From the NCBI GenBank assembly GCA_017347485.1, contig AP021857.1:992001-1056000 (forward strand): 64,000 nucleotides of DNA, in the 5' to 3' direction. Of the stretch, positions 49,195 through 58,991 are shown one piece after another (position 1 is the stretch's first letter; each line of letters opens with the position of its first letter). The notes below the pieces were generated by a model. The model was not told the DNA's origin. It saw nothing but the letters and a program-made list of their open reading frames with translations, and made no database searches. The DNA comes from Candidatus Desulfobacillus denitrificans (GTDB taxonomy: Bacteria; Pseudomonadota; Gammaproteobacteria; Burkholderiales; Rhodocyclaceae). The position numbers were made by a program, and so were the translations under genes.

Positions 49195-52100
49195 ACGGCA
49201 TGGACCTCATTCGCGATGCCCTCGATCCGCGCCGCTCGGTGGTGGTGGAGGCCTGCGCCGGCAGCGGCAAGACCTGGCTGCTGGTGTCGCGCATCCTGCG
49301 CCTGCTGCTCGACGGCGTTGCGCCGGGGGAGATCCTCGCCATCACCTACACGCGCAAGGCGGCGCGCGAGATCGAAGAGCGTCTGATGGACTGGCTGCGC
49401 CTGCTGGCGGTCGGCGACGAGGCGCAGGTGCGGGCATTCCTGCAGCAGCGCGCCCTGCCGGCGGAGGAGGCGGAGGCCGCCCTGGTGCGCGCGCGCGGCC
49501 TCTACGAGCGCGTGCTGACGGCCCAGCCGCCGCTTGCCGTCAGCACTTTCCACGGCTGGTACGCCCGCCTCGTGCAGGGGGCGCCGCTGTCGAGCGACCT
49601 CGCCGGCTTCGTCCTGCATGAGGCGGGGATGCGCCTGAAGGACGAGGTATGGCAGCTGTTTGCCGCGGAACGCGCGCAGCGCAACGACGCAGCGACGGCT
49701 TCCCTGCTGTGGCTGCTGCAGAACGCCGGGCTCGAGACGGCGCGCAAGCTTCTGTTCGGCCTGTCCGACCGGCGCGCGGAATGGCATGCCTTCGCCGGCG
49801 AGGGGGATGGCGCCGCGGCACGAGCCCTGGCCGGGTTGCGCGAGGCGCTGGAGGTGGAGGAAGCGCCCGCTGCCATCGATGCGCTGCTGGGCGACGAGCT
49901 GTTCATGCGCAAGCTGCGCGACTACGCCGGCATCCTGCGGCGCAGCGATCTCGACCGCGACTTGCAGGCCGCGCAGGTCCTGGAGGAGGCCTTCGCCTGC
50001 GGCGGTGATGACCGCTTCGGACCGATCTCGGCGGCACTGCTGACCAAGGACGGGTCGTTGCGCCAGCGCAAGCCGGGCAAGGAGGCCGATCGGCGCTTTG
50101 GCGCCGACGCCGGGCGCCTGCTCCAGCTGCATGCCTGGCTCGGCGAGCGCGTGCTGGCAACGCAGGCAGCCCGCCGCGAGGAGCTGGCCTACGAACTGAA
50201 CGCGCACGTCTTCACGGCCGGCGCCGCCTGGATCGAAGCGCTCGACCGCTACAAGCGCGAGCGGCGACTGATGGATTTCGCCGACCTCGAGTGGCACGTC
50301 TGGCGCATGCTTGCCGACGAGACGCATGCCGCCTTCCTGCAGGCGCGGCTGGATGCGCGCTACCGGCACATCCTTCTCGACGAATTCCAGGACACCAACC
50401 CCCTGCAGTGGCAGATCCTGCTGGCCTGGCTGGCCGCGTATGGAACGCTGGATGCGGACAGGCCGCGCGTCTTCGTCGTCGGGGATCCGAAGCAGTCGAT
50501 CTACCGCTTCCGCCGCGCCGAGCCGCGCGTCTTCGATTGCGCCGCCGCCTTCCTGCGCGAGGACTATGCAGCGTACATGCTGGCCAACGACGCGACGCGG
50601 CGCAATGCGCCAACCCTGGTCGAGGTGGTGAACCGCGTCTTCGCCGATGCGCCGCAATTTCCGCATTTTCGTCCGCACCGCAGCCTGAATGCCGGATTGC
50701 CCGGCCGCGTGGAACTGCTGCCGCTGTGCGTGCGCGCAGCGGCGGAGGCCGCGCCTGCGACGCTGCGCGACCCGCTCGCCGAGCCGCAGGCAGTGGCCGA
50801 GGACGGCCGGCGTCGTGACGAGGCGGCGCTGCTGGCTTCGCGCATCCGGGACATCGTCGGCCGCTGGGCCGTCGTGGATTCCGGGGATGGGCGGGAACGA
50901 CCGGCACGCTACGGCGACATCATGGTGCTGACGCGCCGGCGCGGCGTCCTGCCCGAGTTCGAGCGGGCGCTGCGGGCGGCCGGCATCCCCTACCTCAGCA
51001 CCGGTCGCGGCGGCCTGCTGCGCACCCTCGAGGCGGCCGACCTGACGGCGCTCCTGCGCTGCCTGGTGACGACGGCCGACGATTTGTCCCTGGCGCATGC
51101 GCTGCGCATGCCGGCGCTGGCGGCCAGCGACGAGGACCTGATCATGCTGGCCGGGCGCGGCGAGCCGGACTGGTGGCAGCGGCTCCAGGCGAGCGCAGCG
51201 GAAGGTGCGGCTTCTGCCGCGCTGCGGCGCGCCGCCGGCCTTCTCGCCGGCTGGCGCGCCGCCGCCGCGCGGCTGCCCGTGCATGACCTGCTTGACCGCA
51301 TCTATCACGAGGGCGATCTGCTTGCGCGCTATCGCCGCGCCGTTCCCGACACGCTCTGGCCGGGCGTTGCCGCCAACCTCGAGGCCTACATCGCGCTGGC
51401 CTTGCAGCTCGATGCCGGCCGCTATCCGAGCCTGCCCCGCTTCCTCGATGAACTGGCACGTCTGGACGAGGCGGGCGACCAAGAAGCGCCCGATGAAGGC
51501 ACGATTCAGGCGGCGGAGGCCGGCGACCGCGTTCGCCTCCTCACCATCCATGGCGCCAAGGGCCTGGAAGCGCCGATCGTCTGGCTGATCGACGCGCACA
51601 ACACCTACCAGCCGCCCGAGGCCTGGTCGCTGCTGCTGGACTGGCCGCCGGAGGCGGCCCGGCCATCCCACCTGTCCGTGCTCGGGCGCAAGGAGGAGCG
51701 CGGTGGGCGCCGCGGCGCCCTGATCGAGGCCGAAGCCGCCTATGCCGAGCGGGAGGAACTGAACCTGCTGTACGTGGCGCTGACCCGCGCCCGGCAGTTT
51801 TTCTTCGCCAGCGGCATCGCCGCCGAGCGCGCCAGCGGCAAGACCAGCTACTGGGAGCGCATCGCCAAGGCCCTCGCCGATCTCGGCGCCGAAGCCGGGA
51901 CGTTCGGCGAAGCGCCCGCGCAGGCCGAGGAAAGCGCGGCGGCGGCGCCGTTGCCCGCGCCGCCCGCCCGATGGCCGGCCATCCCGCCGACCGGGCGTCG
52001 CCGCGAAGCGGCGACCGCGGGCATGAGCCATGGCACGAGGCTGCATGCCGCCCTCGACTGGCTGAGTGCCGGCGGCGATGCCGCCCGCCCGCCGCAAGGC

Positions 52101-52445
52101 ATTCCGCCGGCCGACTGGCCGGCCTATCGCGCGGCGGCCCGGGCCATTCTCGAGGCGCCGCGCCTGCAGGCGTTCTTCGATCCGGCCCGCTACCTGCGCG
52201 CGCGCAACGAAGCCGAGTTCGTCCTGGCCGACGGCAGCGTGGGGCGGATCGACCGCCTTGTCGAAACCGCCGGGGCGGTCTGGGTGCTCGATTACAAGAG
52301 CGGCCGGCCGGAGGCGGACCTGCTGGAAGCCTACCGCGCCCAGATGGCGGCTTATCGCGCCGCCGTCGGTACGCTTTTTCCGGGTCGCCCGGTACGCTGC
52401 GGGCTGGTGTTCGGCGAAGGCGGGTTCGAGGAAATTTTGGCTTGA
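49191..52445 (+). CDS. addA: AddA-like UvrD-family helicase/exonuclease
   Basis: 1084 residues from ATG 49191. Helicase motif I EACAGSGKTWLLVSRILRLL at 20-39, Ia ILAITYTRKAAREIEERL, motif II ILLDEFQDTNPLQWQIL, III VFVVGDPKQSIYRFRRAEP, V LLTIHGAKGLEAPIVWLID and VI LNLLYVALTRARQFFFASG. The C-terminal RecB-like nuclease has VGRIDRLVETAG and VWVLDYKSG. Together with AddB it forms a two-nuclease end-resection enzyme for double-strand-break repair, in place of RecBCD. Such enzymes recognise a short Chi word that is species-specific. Confidence 0.93.
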   Translation: MNGMDLIRDALDPRRSVVVEACAGSGKTWLLVSRILRLLLDGVAPGEILAITYTRKAAREIEERLMDWLRLLAVGDEAQVRAFLQQRALPAEEAEAALVRARGLYERVLTAQPPLAVSTFHGWYARLVQGAPLSSDLAGFVLHEAGMRLKDEVWQLFAAERAQRNDAATASLLWLLQNAGLETARKLLFGLSDRRAEWHAFAGEGDGAAARALAGLREALEVEEAPAAIDALLGDELFMRKLRDYAGILRRSDLDRDLQAAQVLEEAFACGGDDRFGPISAALLTKDGSLRQRKPGKEADRRFGADAGRLLQLHAWLGERVLATQAARREELAYELNAHVFTAGAAWIEALDRYKRERRLMDFADLEWHVWRMLADETHAAFLQARLDARYRHILLDEFQDTNPLQWQILLAWLAAYGTLDADRPRVFVVGDPKQSIYRFRRAEPRVFDCAAAFLREDYAAYMLANDATRRNAPTLVEVVNRVFADAPQFPHFRPHRSLNAGLPGRVELLPLCVRAAAEAAPATLRDPLAEPQAVAEDGRRRDEAALLASRIRDIVGRWAVVDSGDGRERPARYGDIMVLTRRRGVLPEFERALRAAGIPYLSTGRGGLLRTLEAADLTALLRCLVTTADDLSLAHALRMPALAASDEDLIMLAGRGEPDWWQRLQASAAEGAASAALRRAAGLLAGWRAAAARLPVHDLLDRIYHEGDLLARYRRAVPDTLWPGVAANLEAYIALALQLDAGRYPSLPRFLDELARLDEAGDQEAPDEGTIQAAEAGDRVRLLTIHGAKGLEAPIVWLIDAHNTYQPPEAWSLLLDWPPEAARPSHLSVLGRKEERGGRRGALIEAEAAYAEREELNLLYVALTRARQFFFASGIAAERASGKTSYWERIAKALADLGAEAGTFGEAPAQAEESAAAAPLPAPPARWPAIPPTGRRREAATAGMSHGTRLHAALDWLSAGGDAARPPQGIPPADWPAYRAAARAILEAPRLQAFFDPARYLRARNEAEFVLADGSVGRIDRLVETAGAVWVLDYKSGRPEADLLEAYRAQMAAYRAAVGTLFPGRPVRCGLVFGEGGFEEILA

Positions 52446-52512
52446 CGCCCTTTCGCCTTCAAGCGCAATCGACTAAGATGATTTTTATATAAACCCATCA
52501 CAAGAGGGCGGC

Positions 52513-52959
52513 ATGCAAGTCAGGGAAATTCTTGCGGTAAAGGGCCAGGCCCTGTACACCATCGCGCCGAACAAGACGCTGGCCGATGCAGTGGCGATCA
52601 TGACCGGACAGGACGTGGGCTCCCTGGTTGTCTTCGAGGCGGGGCGCATGGTCGGCATGCTGACCTTCCGCGAAGTGCTCAAGGCGGTGCAGCAGGGCGG
52701 GGCGGCCTGGGGCGGGCTGGCGATTTCCGGGGTCATGGTGCGCGAACCGGTCGTTGCCGGCCCGGATGTGGAAGTCGACGACCTGCGCCGCCTGATGATC
52801 GAACACCACATGCGCTATCTGCCGGTGATGGAGGGCGGCACGCTGATGGGCGTCATCTCCTTTCACGATGTGGCCCGGGCGGTGCTCGAGGAGCAGAGCT
52901 TCGAGAATCGCATGCTGAAGGCCTATATCCGCGACTGGCCGGCGGAGGCCGGCGGCTGA
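52513..52959 (+). CDS. Tandem CBS-domain protein
   Basis: 148 residues, essentially two CBS domains: [20 protein letters not shown] with [21 protein letters not shown], then [20 protein letters not shown] with [26 protein letters not shown] pairs bind adenine nucleotides as energy sensors. No effector domain is attached and no target is evident. GAGGGCGGC precedes ATG 52513. Followed by a strong terminator. Confidence 0.9.
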   Translation: MQVREILAVKGQALYTIAPNKTLADAVAIMTGQDVGSLVVFEAGRMVGMLTFREVLKAVQQGGAAWGGLAISGVMVREPVVAGPDVEVDDLRRLMIEHHMRYLPVMEGGTLMGVISFHDVARAVLEEQSFENRMLKAYIRDWPAEAGG

Positions 52960-52979
52960 TCGTTTGCATCGCCATCCTC

Positions 52980-53006
52980 CCGCGCGCCGATGGCGCGCGG
53001 TTTTTT
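52980..53006 (+). terminator. Rho-independent terminator after the CBS gene
   Basis: CCGCGCGCC (52980-52988), loop GAT, GGCGCGCGG (52992-53000), TTTTTT. The fadD ribosome site and ATG lie about 40 bases further. Confidence 0.88.
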
Positions 53007-53047
53007 GGCCATCTGCCTTTCAATCACAGCGTACCTCAGGGGGAGCA

Positions 53048-54721
53048 ATGGAAAAAATCTGGCTGAAGAGCTATCCCGCCGGCGTGCCGGCCGAGATCGA
53101 CATCAACGAGTTCGAGTCGATCGGCCAGCTGTTCGACCGCAGCGTGCGCAGCTTCCGCGAGCGCGTCGCCTACACCAACATGGGCAAATCGCTCACCTAT
53201 GGCGAGCTGGACGGCCATACCCGCGACTTTGCCGCCTACCTGCAATCGCTCGGCCTGCAAAAGGGGGCGCGCGTCGCCGTCATGATGCCCAACCTGCTGC
53301 AGGACCCGGTGAGCATCTTCGGCATCCTGCGCGGCGGCTTCACGGTGGTGAACTGCAACCCCCTCTATACGGTGCGCGAGCTGGAACACCAGTTGAAGGA
53401 TTCCGGCGCCGAGGTCATCGTCATCGTCGAGAACTTCGCCAGCGTGCTGCAGGAATGCATCGCCAACACGCCGGTGAAGCACGTCATCGTCACCAGCCTC
53501 GGCGACATGCTCGGCTTCCCCAAGAAGGCCATCGTCAATTTCGTCGTCAGGCACGTCAAGAAGATGGTGCCGGCCTGGAGCCTGCCCGGCGCCGTGCAAT
53601 TCAACGACATCCTGGCGCGCGGCGCGCGGCTCGACTTCAAGGAAGTCAAGGTCGGCCACGAGGACATCGCCTTCCTGCAATACACCGGCGGCACCACCGG
53701 CGTTTCCAAGGGGGCCATGCTCACCCACCGCAACATCATCGCCAACCTGCAGCAGGCGCATGCCTGGCTGAAGCCCTTCCTGCCGGAGAACGGCACCATC
53801 GTCACGGCGCTGCCGCTGTATCACATCTTTGCGCTGACGGCGAACTGTCTGACCTTCCTCAAGATCGGCTGGAGCAACCTGCTCATCACCAATCCGCGCG
53901 ACATCCCCGGCTTCGTCAAGGAACTGCAGAAGCATCCCTTCGAGGCGATCACCGGCGTGAACACCCTGTTCAACGCCCTGCTCAACGATGCGGATTTCGT
54001 CAGGCTGGATTTCAGCAGGCTGAAGATCGCGCTGGGCGGCGGCATGGCGGTGCAGAAGGCGGTGGCGGACAAGTGGAAGCAGGTTACCGGCATTCCGCTG
54101 ATCGAAGCCTACGGCCTGACGGAAACGTCTCCTGCGGCGACCATCAACCCGCTCGACCTGAAGGAGTACAACGGCGCCATCGGCCTGCCGGTGTCCTCGA
54201 CCGAGGTGGTGATCCGCGACGATGCCGGCAACGATCTGCCGATCGGCGAGGCGGGCGAGATCTGCGTGCGCGGTCCGCAGGTGATGCGCGGCTACTACAA
54301 CCGGCCGGAAGAAACGGCCAAGGTCATCATGGCGGACGGCTTCCTGCGCACCGGCGACGTCGGCGTGATGGACGAGAAGGGCTTCGTGCGCATCGTGGAC
54401 CGCAAGAAGGACATGATCCTCGTCTCCGGCTTCAACGTCTATCCGAACGAGATCGAGGCGGTGGTCGCCATGCATCCGGGCGTGCTGGAGGTGGCGGCGG
54501 TCGGCATGCCGGACGAGAAATCGGGCGAGGTGGTGAAGATCTTCATCGTCAAGAAAGACCCGGCCCTGACCGCCGAGGCCCTCATCGCCCACTGCAAGGA
54601 GAACCTTACCGGCTACAAGGTGCCGAAGCTGGTCGAGTTCCGCAGCGAGCTGCCGAAGACCAACGTCGGCAAGATCCTGCGTCGCGCGCTGCGCGACGAG
54701 GCGGTGGCGAAGAAGCAGTAA
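53048..54721 (+). CDS. fadD: Long-chain acyl-CoA synthetase
   Basis: AMP-forming ligase activating fatty acids to acyl-CoA, 557 residues from ATG 53048 with CAGGGGGAG upstream. Motifs: P-loop-like [18 protein letters not shown] near 216-233, [16 protein letters not shown], the TGD motif [26 protein letters not shown] and the C-terminal lysine in [13 protein letters not shown]. Likely inner-membrane associated and used for fatty-acid uptake and degradation, consistent with the thiolase and aceK elsewhere in the window. Confidence 0.94.
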   Translation: MEKIWLKSYPAGVPAEIDINEFESIGQLFDRSVRSFRERVAYTNMGKSLTYGELDGHTRDFAAYLQSLGLQKGARVAVMMPNLLQDPVSIFGILRGGFTVVNCNPLYTVRELEHQLKDSGAEVIVIVENFASVLQECIANTPVKHVIVTSLGDMLGFPKKAIVNFVVRHVKKMVPAWSLPGAVQFNDILARGARLDFKEVKVGHEDIAFLQYTGGTTGVSKGAMLTHRNIIANLQQAHAWLKPFLPENGTIVTALPLYHIFALTANCLTFLKIGWSNLLITNPRDIPGFVKELQKHPFEAITGVNTLFNALLNDADFVRLDFSRLKIALGGGMAVQKAVADKWKQVTGIPLIEAYGLTETSPAATINPLDLKEYNGAIGLPVSSTEVVIRDDAGNDLPIGEAGEICVRGPQVMRGYYNRPEETAKVIMADGFLRTGDVGVMDEKGFVRIVDRKKDMILVSGFNVYPNEIEAVVAMHPGVLEVAAVGMPDEKSGEVVKIFIVKKDPALTAEALIAHCKENLTGYKVPKLVEFRSELPKTNVGKILRRALRDEAVAKKQ

Positions 54722-54736
54722 GGGGCCGCACCGCGA

Positions 54737-54762
54737 AAAGGCCGCGCGAGCGGCCTTTCTCA
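54737..54762 (+). terminator. Terminator after fadD with GCGA loop
   Basis: AAAGGCCGC (54737-54745), loop GCGA, GCGGCCTTT (54750-54758), then CTCATT. Confidence 0.75.
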
Positions 54763-54790
54763 TTCCCGCACGCCCTTGGTGCCCCCCGCC

Positions 54791-54949
54791 TTACTTGCGC
54801 CCGCCTTTGGCGCCACCCTTATCCCAGGCGTAGCGCTGGGTGCGCTGCCAGCGGGCGGGCGGCTGGAGGGCGGGGTTCGGCGCAGGCTGGGTCGGCGCGG
54901 GTTTCTTCGCTTGCTTGGCGCCGTGTCGCCGGGACTGACTTTTGCTCAT
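54791..54949 (-). CDS. Possible small basic protein
   Basis: 52 residues from ATG 54949, MSKSQSRRHGAKQAKKPAPT and ending KGGAKGGRK: Lys/Arg/Pro/Gln-rich with WQRTQRYAWDKGG in the middle. I do not recognise it. It fills the gap between the fadD terminator and aroC and is divergent from aroC. Composition could also be that of a non-coding GC-rich stretch. A CTGACTTT word (54935-54942) lies at its 5' end on the opposite strand. Confidence 0.35.
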   Translation of the reverse strand: MSKSQSRRHGAKQAKKPAPTQPAPNPALQPPARWQRTQRYAWDKGGAKGGRK

Positions 54950-55015
54950 GGCTGCCGGGGAATCGGATGATGCCCCTATGATAAACTCGCGGTTGAATTC
55001 ACTCCAGCCAGTCCC

Positions 55016-56170
55016 ATGTCCGGCAACACCCTCGGCAAGCTGTTCTGCGTCACTTCCTTCGGCGAGTCGCACGGCCCGGCCATCGGCTGCGTCGTCGACG
55101 GCTGTCCGCCGGGTCTCCAGCTTGACGAGGCGGACATCCAGACGGAGCTCGACCGGCGCAAGCCCGGCACCTCGCGCCATGTCACCCAGCGGCGCGAGTC
55201 CGATACCGTCGAGATCCTCTCCGGCGTCTTCGAGGGACGCACCACGGGGACACCGATCGCGCTGCTGATCCGCAACGAGGACCAGCGCAGCAAGGACTAC
55301 GGCAACATCGCCGGGACTTTCCGCCCGGGACACGCCGACTACACCTACTGGCAGAAGTACGGCATCCGCGACTACCGCGGCGGCGGGCGTGCTTCCGCAC
55401 GGGAAACTGCGGTGCGCGTGGCTGCCGGCGCCATCGCCCGTAAATGGCTGCGCGAGCGCTACGGCATCGTCGTGCGCGGCTGCCTGTCGCAGCTCGGGCC
55501 GCTGCCGATCGAGTTCAAGTCGTGGGAAGGTGTCTACGGCAACCCGTTCTTCGTCGCCGATCCGGACAGCGTGGCGCGGCTCGAAAGCTACATGGACGAG
55601 TTGCGCAAGTCGGGCGACTCGGTCGGAGGAAAAGTCACCGTGGTGGCCGAGGGCGTGCCGGTGGGCTGGGGCGAGCCGGTGTATGACCGGCTGGATGCCG
55701 ACATCGCCTACGCCATGATGGGCATCAATGCCGTGAAGGGCGTCGAGATCGGCGCCGGCTTCGAATCCGTCACGCAGAAGGGCACCGAGCATTCCGACGA
55801 GTTGACCCCGGAGGGGTTCCTCTCCAACAACGCCGGCGGCACGCTGGGCGGCATTTCGAGCGGCCAGGATGTCGTGGTGAATATCGCCGTCAAGCCGACC
55901 TCCAGCATCCGCCTGCCGCGCCGCTCCATCGACAAGCGGGGTCAGCCGGTCACGGTGGAGACGCATGGCCGCCACGACCCCTGCGTCGCCATCCGCGCCA
56001 CGCCGGTGGCCGAGGCGATGCTGGCGCTGGTGCTGATGGACCACGCCTTGCGCCAACGCGCCCAGTGCGGCGATGTCGCCTGCCCGACGCCGAAGATCGC
56101 GGCGCGTGCGCCGCAGACCGGTGGCCTATCCGGCCCGGCGGTGGAAGACCCCGAGCCGGACGAAGCCTGA
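55016..56170 (+). CDS. aroC: Chorismate synthase
   Basis: Last step of the shikimate pathway, needing reduced FMN. 384 residues, longer than E. coli (361) by a C-terminal tail. [24 protein letters not shown] at the start, [29 protein letters not shown] near 102-130, and [20 protein letters not shown] near the end. ATG 55016. Confidence 0.96.
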   Translation: MSGNTLGKLFCVTSFGESHGPAIGCVVDGCPPGLQLDEADIQTELDRRKPGTSRHVTQRRESDTVEILSGVFEGRTTGTPIALLIRNEDQRSKDYGNIAGTFRPGHADYTYWQKYGIRDYRGGGRASARETAVRVAAGAIARKWLRERYGIVVRGCLSQLGPLPIEFKSWEGVYGNPFFVADPDSVARLESYMDELRKSGDSVGGKVTVVAEGVPVGWGEPVYDRLDADIAYAMMGINAVKGVEIGAGFESVTQKGTEHSDELTPEGFLSNNAGGTLGGISSGQDVVVNIAVKPTSSIRLPRRSIDKRGQPVTVETHGRHDPCVAIRATPVAEAMLALVLMDHALRQRAQCGDVACPTPKIAARAPQTGGLSGPAVEDPEPDEA

Positions 56171-56197
56171 ATCCCCTTATCCCATCGAGGATGCATC

Positions 56198-56443
56198 ATG
56201 GAACTGCAACAGCACGACCTGCATCACGAATTCCCCGAATTCAAGGACGCCATCCACCGGTTGAAGATGTCGAACCACCACTTTTCCCGGCTTTTCGATG
56301 AGTACCATCACGTGAACAAGGATATCCGCCGCATCGAGGAAAACGAGGAACCGGTGACGGACGTTGCCCTCGAGGCAATGAAGAAGCAGCGCCTGCAGTT
56401 GAAGGACGATCTTTACGCCATGCTGCGCGCCCACAAGGCCTGA
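56198..56443 (+). CDS. YdcH/DUF465-family small protein
   Basis: 81 residues, largely helical: LHHEFPEFKDAIHRLKMSNHHFSRLFDEYHHVNKDIRRIE, then LKDDLYAMLRAHK. A short coiled-coil family of unknown function, common in proteobacteria. Starts at ATG 56198 behind GAGGATGC. Confidence 0.88.
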   Translation: MELQQHDLHHEFPEFKDAIHRLKMSNHHFSRLFDEYHHVNKDIRRIEENEEPVTDVALEAMKKQRLQLKDDLYAMLRAHKA

Positions 56444-56461
56444 GTCGTCACGCCGCGGGGC

Positions 56462-57637
56462 ATGCCTTTGCGCGGCCCTGCCGGCACTCCGGGCCTGATG
56501 CTTCCCTACTGGCGCCTGTCGGCTTACTACTTTTTTTATTTCGCCTTTATCGGCGCCTTTTCACCCTACTTTTCCCTTTACCTGAAGTCGCTGGCCTTCC
56601 CGGCCTGGGAGATCGGCGTGCTGATGACGCTGATGCAGGTGATGCGTCTGCTGGCGCCGAACTTGTGGGGCTGGCTGGCCGACCGCCTCGGCGCCAAGAC
56701 GCCCATCGTGCGCGGCACGGCCCTGTTGAGCCTGCTCGGTTTCGTGTCCTTTTTTTTCGCCGATTCCTTCGCCGGATTCTTCCTCGGCATGGCGCTGCTC
56801 GCCTTCTTCTGGAGCGCCTCGCTGCCTCTGGTCGAGGCGCTGACCTTCGCACACCTCGGCGCACGGGCCAGCCGCTATGGCGCCATCCGCCTGTGGGGGT
56901 CGGTCGGTTTCATCGCGGCCGTGCTCGGACTGGGCGGGTTGCTCGAGTGGCTGCCGCTTGCCTCGACGCTGTGGGTCTTGCTCGGTTTGCTGGGCTGCAT
57001 CCTGGCCAGTGCGCTGGCCCTGCCGGAACAGCGCGAGGAGCGGCACGATACCGATCATCAGCCCATTGGCGATATCCTGCGCCGGCGCGAGGTGAGGGCG
57101 CTGTTCGCCGCCTGCTTCTTCATGGCCGCGGCACACGGCGCGCTCTACGTGTTCTATTCCATCTATCTGGTCGATCGCGGCTATGGCACCGGGCTGGTCG
57201 GCCTGTTATGGACCCTCGGCGTAGTGGCGGAGATCGGCGTGTTTTCCTGCCAGCCGCGGCTCTTTCGCCGCTTTTCGCCGCGCTCGATCCTGCTGTTCAG
57301 TTTCAGTTGCGCGGTGCTGAGGTTTCTCCTGATCGGCTGGGGAGCGACGTGGCTCGCCGTTCTGCTTTTCGCGCAGCTGCTGCATGCGGCGACCTTCGGT
57401 GCTTATCATGCCGCAGCGGTGGCGACCGTTAGCCGCTGGTTCGCCGGCCGCCACCAGGCGCGCGGCCAGGCGCTGTACGGCAGCCTGTCCTTTGGGGCGG
57501 GCGGCTTGCTGGGCGGCTTGCTGAGCGGCTGGGCCTGGGACGCCGTCGGCCCCAGCCTGACTTTTACCCTGAGCGCGGTTTTTGCACTTGCCGGCGGGCT
57601 GCTGCTACGGCAAGGCTGGAGCCGGGAGGTCTGCTGA
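56462..57637 (+). CDS. MFS transporter, nucleoside/H+ symporter-like (HcaT-type)
   Basis: 391 residues, twelve membrane segments. MLPYWRLSAYYFFYFAFIGAF and SLYLKSLAFPAWEIGVLMTL resemble the 3-phenylpropionate/LacY-like MFS_1 group, with GWLADRLGAKTPIVRG as the cytoplasmic loop motif. ATG 56462 gives a short hydrophilic leader; ATG 56498 gives a more typical N-terminus, so the true start is uncertain. Substrate cannot be predicted. Confidence 0.82.
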   Translation: MPLRGPAGTPGLMLPYWRLSAYYFFYFAFIGAFSPYFSLYLKSLAFPAWEIGVLMTLMQVMRLLAPNLWGWLADRLGAKTPIVRGTALLSLLGFVSFFFADSFAGFFLGMALLAFFWSASLPLVEALTFAHLGARASRYGAIRLWGSVGFIAAVLGLGGLLEWLPLASTLWVLLGLLGCILASALALPEQREERHDTDHQPIGDILRRREVRALFAACFFMAAAHGALYVFYSIYLVDRGYGTGLVGLLWTLGVVAEIGVFSCQPRLFRRFSPRSILLFSFSCAVLRFLLIGWGATWLAVLLFAQLLHAATFGAYHAAAVATVSRWFAGRHQARGQALYGSLSFGAGGLLGGLLSGWAWDAVGPSLTFTLSAVFALAGGLLLRQGWSREVC

Positions 57638-57692
57638 AGACGATGGCACGGGCGATTCCTGCTGCGCTGCCGCAAAGGGATTTCGTTTTCGA

Positions 57693-57698
57693 TATAAT
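57693..57698 (+). promoter_or_regulatory. -10 box before the entericidin-like gene
   Basis: TATAAT in the AT-rich stretch 57679-57715, about 49 bases before ATG 57747. No recognisable -35 box at the right spacing. Entericidin genes are often stationary-phase controlled, which would fit a promoter lacking a -35 box. Confidence 0.35.
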
Positions 57699-57746
57699 TC
57701 AAAAACTTTGCAACACAATCCGTTGAAGCGGAAGGGGGGCGAGCTC

Positions 57747-57872
57747 ATGCAGCGCTGGAATGGTTTATTTTTTCTCTTGGCAGCCTTGGCCTTGGCGGCC
57801 TGCCATACCGTGGAAGGGATCGGCAAAGACATTCAGGCGGGCGGCAAGGCGGTCGAGAAGGCCGCGAAGTGA
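57747..57872 (+). CDS. Entericidin A/B-family lipoprotein
   Basis: 41 residues: lipoprotein signal with lipobox ALAAC (lipidated Cys19) and a short mature peptide HTVEGIGKDIQAGGKAVEKAAK, the entericidin signature. In E. coli, EcnA and EcnB are small outer-envelope lipoproteins forming an antidote/toxin pair induced in stationary phase; a single copy, as here, is common in betaproteobacteria. Strong ribosome site AAGGGGGGCGAG before ATG 57747. Confidence 0.85.
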   Translation: MQRWNGLFFLLAALALAACHTVEGIGKDIQAGGKAVEKAAK

Positions 57873-57905
57873 CGTTGTGCCGAATTGAATCGTGAAAGGG
57901 CGGTA

Positions 57906-58967
57906 ATGAAGATCTGTGTATTGCCGGGCGACGGCATCGGCCCCGAAATCGTCGGACAGGCCGTGCGCGTGTTCGAGGCGCTGCGCCAGGACGGCATCAG
58001 GCTGGAAATGGAGACGGCGCTGCTGGGCGGCTGTGCGGTGGATGCGGCGGGCGATCCCTACCCCGAGGCGACCCGCAAGCTGGCACGCGCGGCCGATGCG
58101 GTGCTGCTCGGCGCCGTCGGCGGCCCGCAGTACGACACGCTGCCGCGCGAACAGCGGCCTGAGCGCGGCCTGCTCGGCATCCGCAAGGACCTCGGCCTGT
58201 TCGCCAACCTGCGGCCGGCGGTGCTGTATCCCGAGCTCGCCAATGCCTCCAGCCTCAAGCCCGAGGTGGTGGCGGGGCTGGACATCCTCATCGTGCGCGA
58301 ACTGACCGGCGACATCTACTTCGGCGAGCCGCGCGGCATCGAGACCCGCAACGGCGAGAGGATCGGCATCAACACCATGATCTACTCCGAGAGCGAGATC
58401 CGCCGCATCGCGCGCGTCTCCTTCGAGGCGGCGCGCAAGCGCAGCCGCAAGCTCTGCTCGGTGGACAAGATGAATGTGCTGGAATGCACCCAGCTGTGGC
58501 GCGACGTGGTGACGGACGAGGCGAAGAACTACCCCGATGTCGAGCTGTCGCACATGCTGGTGGACAATGCCGCCATGCAGCTGGTGCGCAACCCGAAGCA
58601 GTTCGACGTGGTGGTGACGGGCAACATGTTCGGCGACATCCTCTCCGACGAGGCCTCGATGCTGACCGGCTCCATCGGCATGCTCCCGTCGGCCTCGCTC
58701 GACGAGAAGGGCAAGGGCCTCTACGAGCCGATCCACGGCTCGGCGCCGGACATCGCCGGCCAGGGCATCGCCAATCCGCTGGCGACCATCCTGTCGACGG
58801 CGATGATGCTGCGCTACAGCTTCGGCCAGGAGGCGGCCGCAGTGCGCATCGAGAGTGCAGTGAAGAAGGTGCTCGCCCAGGGCCTGCGCACCGGCGACAT
58901 CTTCGAGGCGGGCATGAAGAAGGTCGGCACGCGGGAAATGGGCGACGCGGTGATCGCGGCGCTGTGA
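57906..58967 (+). CDS. leuB: 3-isopropylmalate dehydrogenase
   Basis: Third step of leucine biosynthesis, NAD-dependent. 353 residues; [15 protein letters not shown] at the start, [41 protein letters not shown] and the C-terminal [14 protein letters not shown] are diagnostic. leuC and leuD, usually just upstream in betaproteobacteria, are replaced here by the entericidin and MFS genes. Followed by asd after 24 bases. Confidence 0.96.
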   Translation: MKICVLPGDGIGPEIVGQAVRVFEALRQDGIRLEMETALLGGCAVDAAGDPYPEATRKLARAADAVLLGAVGGPQYDTLPREQRPERGLLGIRKDLGLFANLRPAVLYPELANASSLKPEVVAGLDILIVRELTGDIYFGEPRGIETRNGERIGINTMIYSESEIRRIARVSFEAARKRSRKLCSVDKMNVLECTQLWRDVVTDEAKNYPDVELSHMLVDNAAMQLVRNPKQFDVVVTGNMFGDILSDEASMLTGSIGMLPSASLDEKGKGLYEPIHGSAPDIAGQGIANPLATILSTAMMLRYSFGQEAAAVRIESAVKKVLAQGLRTGDIFEAGMKKVGTREMGDAVIAAL

Positions 58968-58991
58968 GCTAACGCTATCTAGGAATTCCAA

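Noticed and set aside
49125..52097. 990-codon antisense frame over addA
   Set aside because: The plus strand carries all helicase motifs; the antisense frame has none.
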